This document shows positions 43,546 through 50,287 of a stretch of DNA of 64,000 nucleotides, piece by piece (within the stretch, counting starts at the first letter, position 1; the number at the start of each line of letters is the position of its first letter). The DNA comes from Gaiellasilicea sp963731615 (GTDB lineage: Bacteria > Actinomycetota > Thermoleophilia > Gaiellales > Gaiellaceae): the NCBI GenBank assembly GCA_963731615.1, contig CAVSWD010000002.1, forward strand, positions 62,001-126,000, read 5' to 3'. The notes beneath the pieces are model-generated. The model was given only the letters and a program-made list of their open reading frames with translations. It made no database searches and was not told the DNA's origin. The translations under genes and the position numbers were made by a program.

Positions 43546-45137
43546 ATGCCGCGGATGCTGCTCGCTCTCACCGGACTCGTTCTCGCGCTCGCGGCTTCCG
43601 CGCCCGCAGGCTCCGTCGCACCCGCTCCGGCCAAGCCGGCCGCGGTGACGGCGACGACCTTCCTCGTCAGCGGACGCGGCTGGGGCCACGGGGTCGGGAT
43701 GAGCCAATACGGCGCCCTCGGCTTTGCGAACGAGGGTTGGACGTACGACCGGATCCTCTCCCACTTCTATTCCGGCACCGAGCTCGGTCCGGCGGCCGTC
43801 GCGCGCGTCCGCGTCCTCGTCGCCGAGTCGCGGCCGTCGCTCAAGGTTCGTTCCCCAGCGGCTTTCCGGATCCGCGACGTCTTCGGGACGATCTACCCGC
43901 TCGAGGCCGGAGAGGTCGTGCTCGGGCCGAAGCTGCGCGTGACCGTCAACGGCGCGCCTACCGACCTGCCCGGCCCGATCACCTTCCTCGCGGGTGCGGC
44001 GCCGCTCGCAGTCGACAAGGCTTACCGGGGTCAGATCGAGGTGGCGGTGACCGGCCAGAAGCTCAACGCCGTCAACATCGTCGGCCTCGAGCAGTACCTG
44101 CAGGGCGTCGTCGCGCAGGAGATGCCGAGCGCCTGGCCCGACGAGGCGCTCAAGGCGCAGGCCGTCGCGGCACGCTCCTACGCGCTCGCGCACCGGCTGA
44201 GCGGGAAGCCGTTCGACCTCTACGCAGACGTGCGGAGCCAGGTGTACGGCGGGATCCCGGCGAGCAGGCCCGCACGACGGCGGCGATCGAGTCGACCAAG
44301 GGCGAAGTGCTGCTCTGGCAGGGGAAGCCGATCGACGCCCTCTTCCACTCGACGTCCGGCGGCGCCACGGCTGACGCAGCCGAGGTGTTCGGAAAGGCCG
44401 TGCCCTATCTCGTCGGCGTCGAGGATCCGCATAGCGCGCTTTCACCCGTGCACCGCTGGGGGCCGACACCGGTTGCGGAGGCGACGTTGCGCAAGGGCCT
44501 GATGCTGCGCACCCCGGTGACCGCGCTCAAGCTGACGCGGGCGGCTTCCGGCCGGGTGACGACCGCGGCGGTGGTGACCACTGCCGGCACGACCAAGGTG
44601 ACCGGCGGAACGCTTCGCTCCGCAGGCGGCCTGCGCTCGAGCTGGATCACGGGTCTCGGCTCGCTCTCGTTGACCCGGCCGGGTGGCCCCGCCGTCTACG
44701 GGAAGAGCCTCGCCCTTACCGGCACGGCGCGGAACGTCAAGGGAGCAGTGCTCGAGCAGCGGGTCGAGGGAGCGTGGACGCGGATCGCCGGTCCGGGCGT
44801 TGCCCCGGCCGCGAAGGTGAAGCTGCAGGCCCCAGCGACCTTCCGCATCTCAGCAGGCAAGCTCGCGGGGCCGGTGCTGAAGGTGCCGGTGGCGCCGGTG
44901 GTCACGCTGCGCGCCGGCGGAGCGCTGGCGGTGACGGGATCGGTCAAGCCGCTCTCCGCTGCGAAAGTCCAGCTCCAGCTCGAGAGCGAGAGCGGCTGGT
45001 CGACGACGGCCGAGACCACCACCGGGCCGGACGGGAGCTACGCGCTCGCGCTGCCCGGACCGGGCCGCTACCGTGCTCGGGTGGCGCCCGTCCAGGGGTT
45101 CGCCGAGGGTCTGTCCGTGCAGATCAACCTGTCATGA
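43546..45137 (+). CDS. Secreted SpoIID/LytB-domain protein, frame broken near 44262
   Basis: About 530 residues. Signal peptide at 1-20, then the SpoIID domain: FLVSGRGWGHGVGMSQYGA, LEQYLQGVVAQEMPSAWP, KAQAVAARSYAL, and, after the break, TKGEVLLWQGKPIDALFHSTSGG and AVPYLVGVEDP. A C-terminal beta-rich region about 250 residues long follows. SpoIID is a lytic transglycosylase of peptidoglycan. The frame loses one base between YGGIPA and EQARTTAAIE. Divergent from the kinase gene; the stop overlaps the next start by 4 bases. Confidence 0.85.
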
Positions 45138-46748
45138 AGCGGTTCGCACTCGTGCTCGCAGCGGCTGCGTTCCTCGCGCCGGCCGCCGACAGCGCCCGTT
45201 ATGCGGTCGGCGCGCGTTCGGTTGCCGACTTGCCCGCCTTGCGGAGTGCGCTAGGGACCGGGACCGAGAGCCTGGCGCCGCTGCCCGCTCTCATCGTCGA
45301 GCGAGCGGCGCCGCCGCGACTCGCCGATCTGCCCGGTGCTACCTACGTTGAGCGGCTCGGCTCGCGCCGTCTCGCCTTCGTCCCCACCGACTCGCTCGTC
45401 CAGCGGCAGTGGCACCTGCCGGCGAACCGGGCGTTCGACTTCTGGGAGACGCCCCCGCTCCTGCCGCCGGTCCGAGTGGCGGTGATCGACTCCGGCATCG
45501 ACGGCGAACATCCCGAGCTCGTCGACAAGATCGTCGGCGCCAAGAGCTTCGTCGGCGGTTCGGCGCGCGTCGACCGCGCCGGGCACGGCACCTTCGTCGC
45601 CGGCCTGATCGCTGCGGGCATCGACGACGTCGGCATCGCGGGAATGGCGCCGTCGGCGGAGTTGCTCGTGGCGAAGGTCGTCAACGACGACGACCTGATC
45701 GACGTCGAGGCCGAGGTGAAGGCGATCAAATGGGCGGTCGCCAACGGCGCCGGCGTGATCAACATGAGCCTGGGCGGCCTCCGCGATCCGCGCGACCCAG
45801 GACGGGATGCGTACTCGGCGCTCGAGGCAGCCGCGATCGGCTGGGCGCACGGCAAAGGTGTCGTGATCGTCGCCGCAGTCGGAAACAGCACCGACGACCC
45901 GCCTAGGGCCTGGCCGTTCGCGAGCTATCCCGCGGCGCTGCCGCACGTCCTCGGCGTCAGCGCCCTGACGCGCGACGGGTCGGTGCCGACGTTCTCCCAC
46001 CGCGACCGGATCTACAACGACATCTCCGCCCCGGGGCACGGGATCGTCTCGACGCTCCCGCTCGCCCTCACGGTCGAATCGAAGGAGTGCCCCGACCAGG
46101 GGTATTCGAGCTGCGGGCCTGAGGACTTCCGCAAGGGCCAAGGGACCTCGTTCGCCGCTCCGCAGGTGAGCGCCGCGGCCGCCGTTCTGCTCGCCGTGCG
46201 GCCGAAGCTCCGCCCCGAGCAGGTGACCGCGCTGCTGACCCAGAGCGCCCAGGACGTCAATCCGGCGACCGGCTGCCGGATCTGCCCGTTCCGGCGCGAC
46301 GCGCTCTCGGGCTGGGGCCGGCTGGACGTCACGGCGGCGCTCCGCGGGCTGTCCGGCGAGCTGCCGCCGCGCGATCGTTTCGAGCCGAACGACGACGCGG
46401 GCGACGACGCGGCGCCGCTGTGGGGTACGGTGAAACGCTTCGAGGCGACGCTCGACTTCTGGGACGACCAGAACGACGTCTACGCGATCCGGCTGCGCCG
46501 TGGGCAGCCCGTGTACGCAAGCGTGCGCGGGCCGGCCGGCACCGACACCAATTTGATCCTCTGGCTACCGGGCACGAGGCACGTGGACGACCTCGCTTCG
46601 ACGGTCCCTGGTCGCTCGGCAGTCCGCTCGGCCCGGGGCGAGGGAGAAGCTCTCGTACCGGGCACCGACGACGGGTACCTACTACGTCCAGGTCAAGCTC
46701 GGCTCGCGCGGCGCGGGGAAGTACAAGCTCGTGATCGTCAAGGCCTAG
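45134..46748 (+). CDS. Secreted subtilisin-like serine protease, frame breaks near 46595 and 46640
   Basis: About 537 residues with two single-base deletions repaired. Signal peptide MKRFALVLAAAAFLAPAA; catalytic Asp in VAVIDSGIDGEHP, His in RAGHGTFVAGL, Asn in VGNSTDD, Ser in GQGTSFAAPQVSAA. A C-terminal beta domain ends LVIVKA. The second break lies in a G run (GGGGCGAG). The protease gene is coupled to the SpoIID gene by a 4-base overlap, suggesting joint secretion; substrate unknown. Confidence 0.85.
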
Positions 46749-46905
46749 AGGGTTTGGCGAAAGAGCGGCTGAGCTGCCGGGCCGCGCTGCTCGCCCAGGC
46801 GGCGTCCGTCGCGCCGATAGCTACGGCTATCGGCGCTCCCTGCGTCCTGCCTCGGAACGAGCATCGCACCCCGGCAACGAGCGCCATTCCGCCAAACCCT
46901 CCTAG
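46745..46905. repeat. Inverted-repeat element with perfect inner hairpin
   Basis: Outer arms AGGGTTTGGCG (46749-46759) and CGCCAAACCCT (46890-46900) lie 130 bases apart, each next to CTAG or a close variant. In the middle is a perfect 11-bp stem GCGCCGATAGC/GCTATCGGCGC closed by a C(TACG)G tetraloop (46811-46836). The element fills the gap between two convergent genes. It could be a bidirectional terminator, a structured RNA or a small MITE-like repeat; it does not match a family I recognise. Confidence 0.65.
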
Positions 46906-46911
46906 TAGCGC

Positions 46912-47559
46912 CTACTGGTTCTCGAGCAGCTCCTCGTCCGGCACGTCGCGGAGCTGCCGCGCCGGGTTGCCGACCATGACCGCGCGCGGCGGCACGTCTT
47001 TCGTGACGACGGCGCCCGCGCCGATGAACGCCTCGGCGCCGATCTCGATCGCCGGGCAGAGGATCGCGCCGCCGCCGATGCGCGCGCCGCGCCGGATCGT
47101 CGGGCCCTTGACGTTGCCGAACCGCTGCTCCGTTCGGCCCATCCAGTTGTCGTTCGTCGTCACCACGCAGGGAGCGATGAAGACGTGCTCCTCGAGCGTG
47201 GAGTAGGCGGTGATGTACGCGTCCGCCTGGATCTTCGTCATCGCGCCGATCGTGGTGTCGTTCTCGACGTAGGAGCCGCGGCCGAGTACGACGTCGGCGC
47301 CGATCTCGACCCGCTCGCGGACGCAGGACTGGTCGCCGAGGATCACACGTGCGCCGATCGTCGAGCCGGCGAAGACGATCGCACCCGTCGAGACGATCGT
47401 GCCGTCGCCGATCGTCGTCGGCGCGAGCGGCTCGCGCTTCGCGGTCGAACGGGGCGAGAGCGTCGGCTGCTTGCCGATGACGGCGCCCTCGAGCACCTTG
47501 ACGCCCTCGCCGAGCACCGTCCCGTCGTACACCGTCGCGGTCGGATGGATCTCAGCCAC
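46912..47559 (-). CDS. Hexapeptide-repeat acetyltransferase, WbpD-like
   Basis: 215 residues of left-handed beta-helix repeats ([LIV]GxxxxI pattern, e.g. GDGTIVSTGAIV, GQPTLSPRS region), with catalytic His in a DNWMGRTEQRFGNVKG loop. It resembles WbpD/WlbB, which acetylates UDP-2-acetamido-3-amino uronate. It overlaps the Gfo/Idh gene by 8 bases, forming the three-gene order acetyltransferase-oxidoreductase-dehydrogenase. Confidence 0.82.
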   Translation of the reverse strand: MAEIHPTATVYDGTVLGEGVKVLEGAVIGKQPTLSPRSTAKREPLAPTTIGDGTIVSTGAIVFAGSTIGARVILGDQSCVRERVEIGADVVLGRGSYVENDTTIGAMTKIQADAYITAYSTLEEHVFIAPCVVTTNDNWMGRTEQRFGNVKGPTIRRGARIGGGAILCPAIEIGAEAFIGAGAVVTKDVPPRAVMVGNPARQLRDVPDEELLENQ

Positions 47560-48526
47560 GCAGGCTCTCCGTCAGCCGGTCGAGCGCGCGGACGACCATC
47601 GCGCCGTCCTCGGCGACGGCCTGCCGGTCGCCTTCGCCCGCGATCAGGTCGAGGAACGCCCGGCATTCGAGGCGCAGAGGCTCGGAGGTGTCGATCTTCG
47701 GGATGTGGATGTCGCCCGTCCGGGTCTGCCACTCGCCGTAGGCCTCCGACTGCTTCCACGGGCCCTTCTCGTACACCGTCACCTTTCGCTCCAGCTCCAT
47801 GTCGTCGAAGACGACCATCTTCTCGCGGCCGACGACGGTCATCTTCCGCATCTTGTGCGGGTCGAGCCAGGAGAGGTGCATGTGCGCGATCTTCCCCGAG
47901 GGGAACCGGAGGTAGCAGAAGACGACGTCCTCGACGCCGCCCGTGAGGAAGTCACGGCCGTGGGCGACCGCCTCGACCGGGTCCTCGCCGATCAGCCAAA
48001 GGATCACAGAGAGGTCGTGGACGCCGAGCGACCAGAGCGCATTCTCATTGGTGCGCACGATCCCGAGGTTCTGGCGGTTCGTGTAGACGCAGAGCACCTC
48101 GCCGAGCGCGCCCGCGTCGACGAGCTCCTTCAGCTTGCGAACACCGGGGTGGTAGAGGAGCAGGTGGCCGGGCATGAGGACGCGGTCGTGCTCGGCGGCC
48201 AGCGCCACCAGCTCGTCCATCTCGGCGCCCTTCATCGCCGGCGGCTTCTCGACCAGTACGTGCTTACCCGCCTCGAGCGCCTGCTTGGCGAGCGCGTAGT
48301 GCGTGGGGACGGGGGTCGCGATCACGACCGCGTCCAGCTCCGGGTCGGCGAGCATCTCCGCGTAGTCGCCGGTCGAGCGCGCGCCCGGGTAGCGGGCGGC
48401 GAAGGTCGACCGGTGCTCGTCGTCGACGTCGCAGAGCCAGGCCAGGTCGGCGAGATGGTCGAAGTTCCGCGCCAGGTTCGGCCCCCAGTAGCCGAGCCCG
48501 ACGAGCCCTACGGTTACGCAGGTCAC
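47552..48526 (-). CDS. Gfo/Idh/MocA oxidoreductase, WbpB-like
   Basis: 324 residues. NAD-binding VGLVGLGYWGPNLARNF, catalytic Lys in LVEKPPAM (EKP), and the C-terminal domain with GVHDLSVILWLIGE. Such enzymes oxidise the C3 hydroxyl of UDP-GlcNAcA in the WbpA/B/E/D pathway. The gene order with WbpA- and WbpD-like proteins supports this, but no WbpE aminotransferase is in the window, so the exact sugar is open. Confidence 0.8.
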   Translation of the reverse strand: MTCVTVGLVGLGYWGPNLARNFDHLADLAWLCDVDDEHRSTFAARYPGARSTGDYAEMLADPELDAVVIATPVPTHYALAKQALEAGKHVLVEKPPAMKGAEMDELVALAAEHDRVLMPGHLLLYHPGVRKLKELVDAGALGEVLCVYTNRQNLGIVRTNENALWSLGVHDLSVILWLIGEDPVEAVAHGRDFLTGGVEDVVFCYLRFPSGKIAHMHLSWLDPHKMRKMTVVGREKMVVFDDMELERKVTVYEKGPWKQSEAYGEWQTRTGDIHIPKIDTSEPLRLECRAFLDLIAGEGDRQAVAEDGAMVVRALDRLTESLRG

Positions 48527-49782
48527 AGCTTCCAGACCCTGTCGCTCGCGCGGCCTTTCTCGCCGGTCGCGTTGCGGAAGTCGACGATCACCGGTCCCGA
48601 GTCGACGAGCGCCTCGTAGTCGATCCCGGCGTGATCGGTGACGATCGCGATGCAGTCGTACCGCTCCGGCTCGAGCGGTGCCGAGGTCAGCCCGAGCTCT
48701 TCGAGCTCGGCGACGTGCTCGTCGTGGTAGGAGACGTTCGCCCCCGCCGCCCGGAGCAACTCGATCAGCTTCAGCGCGGGGCTCTCGCGCATGTCGCCGA
48801 TGCCGGGCTTGTAGGCGACGCCGAGCACGAGCACCTCCGAGCCCTTGAGCGAGTGCTGCTTGCCGTGATTCAGCGCTTGCGAGATCAGCGAGCGGCAGTA
48901 GTACGGCATGTTCTCGTTGATCTTCCCGGCGAGCTCGATGAACTCGGTGTAGAAGTTGAACTCGCGCGCCTTCCAGGTCAGATAGAAGGGGTCGATCGGG
49001 ATGCAGTGGCCGCCGAGGCCAGGCCCCGGCTTGAAGCTCATGAACCCGAACGGCTTCGTCGCGGCCGCGTCGACGACTTCCCAGAAATCGATCTTCATCC
49101 GCTCGCAGAGCTGCGCCAGCTCATTGACGAGCGCGATGTTGACCGAGCGAAAGATGTTCTCGAGCAGCTTCGTCAGCTCGGCCGACTCCGGCGAGGTGAC
49201 CCGGTGCACGGTGTCCACTGCCGAGCCGTAGAGCTCCGCGGCGCGCTCCGTACATGCGTCGGTGATCCCGCCGACGATCTTGGGCACGTTCTTCGTCGTC
49301 CAGTCGGAGCGGCCTGGATCGACTCGCTCTGGTGAGAAGGCCAGGTTGAACTCCGTCCCGACCTTCAGTCCCGACGCCTCGAGGCGCGGCAGCACCTCCT
49401 CCCGGGTCGTACCCGGATACGTCGTCGACTCGAGGACGACGAGGTGGCCCGCTCGCAACCGCTCGGCGATCTGCTCGGTGGCGCCGTTCAGGATCGAGAG
49501 GTCAGGCTCGCGCTGCTTCGACAGCGGCGTCGGCAGCGCGATCAGGATCGCGTCCGCGTCGCGGAGCTCGTCGTAGTCGGTGGTCGCGCGCAGCGTGCCG
49601 GAGTCGACGAGCGGCTTCAGCGCCTCGTCCGGCACGTCCTCGATGTAGCTCTCGCCGCGGTTCAGCTGCGCCACCCGCTCGGCGTCGCGATCGACCAGCA
49701 GGACGCTGCGGCCCGCCTCGGCGAACACCTGGGCGAGCGGCACGCCGACGTAGCCGGCCCCGACAATGGCAACGTCGGTCAT
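48523..49782 (-). CDS. Nucleotide sugar dehydrogenase, WbpA-like (UDP-GlcNAc 6-dehydrogenase)
   Basis: 419 residues. NAD loop VAIVGAGYVGVPLAQVF, LPTPLSKQREPDLS, STTYPGTT, catalytic Cys in GLGGHCIPIDP, and LGVAYKPGIGDMRESPA. Belongs to the UDP-sugar 6-dehydrogenases; the Lys/Asn/Cys architecture and neighbours favour UDP-GlcNAc to UDP-GlcNAcA. ATG 49782 was chosen over an in-frame start further upstream because the protein then begins with the Rossmann strand. Uronates from it would go to envelope polysaccharide, like the rml products. Confidence 0.86.
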   Translation of the reverse strand: MTDVAIVGAGYVGVPLAQVFAEAGRSVLLVDRDAERVAQLNRGESYIEDVPDEALKPLVDSGTLRATTDYDELRDADAILIALPTPLSKQREPDLSILNGATEQIAERLRAGHLVVLESTTYPGTTREEVLPRLEASGLKVGTEFNLAFSPERVDPGRSDWTTKNVPKIVGGITDACTERAAELYGSAVDTVHRVTSPESAELTKLLENIFRSVNIALVNELAQLCERMKIDFWEVVDAAATKPFGFMSFKPGPGLGGHCIPIDPFYLTWKAREFNFYTEFIELAGKINENMPYYCRSLISQALNHGKQHSLKGSEVLVLGVAYKPGIGDMRESPALKLIELLRAAGANVSYHDEHVAELEELGLTSAPLEPERYDCIAIVTDHAGIDYEALVDSGPVIVDFRNATGEKGRASDRVWKL

Positions 49783-49820
49783 CGGCGCGGAATCGTACAG
49801 AGGACGCAAGCGGGCGCCGC

Positions 49821-49826
49821 TACAAT
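49821..49826 (+). promoter_or_regulatory. -10 box of tRNA-Lys promoter
   Basis: TACAAT lies 10 nt before the tRNA 5' end, giving a leader of only a few bases. It is the strongest TANNNT match in the window and anchors the -10 consensus used elsewhere. Prediction. Confidence 0.55.
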
Positions 49827-49836
49827 CCCTCGCCGC

Positions 49837-49909
49837 GGGCCGTTAGCTCAGTTGGTAGAGCAGGGGACTCTTAATCCCAAGGTCGAAGGTTCGAATCCTT
49901 CACGGCCCA
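49837..49909 (+). tRNA. tRNA-Lys (anticodon CTT)
   Basis: 73 nt cloverleaf: acceptor GGGCCGT pairs with ACGGCCC, discriminator A at 49909, D-arm GCTCAGTTGGTAGAGC, anticodon loop CTCTTAA with CTT at its centre, T-arm GAAGGTTCGAATCCTTC. CTT reads AAG lysine codons, the main lysine codon in this GC-rich DNA. CCA is not encoded. Confidence 0.97.
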
Positions 49910-49925
49910 TGCTTTTCCGTCGCAT

Positions 49926-49957
49926 GACCCGGAATCTGCGGAAGCAGATTCCGGGTC
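49926..49957. terminator. Terminator hairpin after tRNA-Lys
   Basis: Perfect 14-bp stem GACCCGGAATCTGC / GCAGATTCCGGGTC with a GGAA loop, directly downstream of the tRNA. No T run follows, which is common in this genome's style. Confidence 0.75.
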
Positions 49958-49990
49958 GCGCAGACCCCTGAAGGGGCCGCTTCGCGGCCC
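49955..49990. repeat. Copy 2 of three-copy hairpin repeat (reverse orientation)
   Basis: Reads GTCGCGCAGACCCCTGAAG then GGGCCGC/GCGGCCC with a TTC loop. It is the reverse complement arrangement of the copies at 16345 and 53182. Follows the tRNA terminator. Confidence 0.6.
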
Positions 49991-50232
49991 GGCGCGTCTG
50001 TGGAAGCAGGCGTTACACAGGCAACTTTCGGTTCCGAGCGCGTCCATCACTCCAGCGGTGCCTATCGCGAGCAGAAGCCATCATGTGAAGTGCGGTCGCG
50101 ACGAGTCGCATCCGTCACCGACGACGGGAGCATCCTCGTGCGGGACGCCGCTCGGCCGGCGCCTGGGGTCTCCTCCCCGGGTCGCGCGCTCAGCGTCTTT
50201 CGCGCGGGCCGTTCCGCGGAGCCGGCACGATC

Positions 50233-50256
50233 CTTCCGGCTTCGCTGAGCCGGAAG
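50233..50256. promoter_or_regulatory. Hairpin upstream of histidine kinase
   Basis: Perfect 9-bp stem CTTCCGGCT / AGCCGGAAG with a TCGCTG loop, 31 bases before GTG 50288. Could be an attenuator or operator; role unknown. Confidence 0.4.
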
Positions 50257-50287
50257 CGGCAGCGCGTCAGGTGTTCGAGGCATACTC

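Larger units (their letters stand above)
49910..50287. other. Gene-free stretch with hairpins
   Basis: About 378 bases between tRNA-Lys and the histidine kinase. It holds the tRNA terminator (49926-49957), one repeat copy (49955-49990), and a perfect 9-bp hairpin (50233-50256) 31 bases before the kinase start. An open frame at 50000-50248 has no ribosome-binding site and no protein-like composition. I see no other feature. Confidence 0.6.

Noticed and set aside
50000..50248. 82-residue open frame between tRNA-Lys and the kinase
   Set aside because: No ribosome-binding site or promoter at the usual distance, and a composition unlike proteins in the window.
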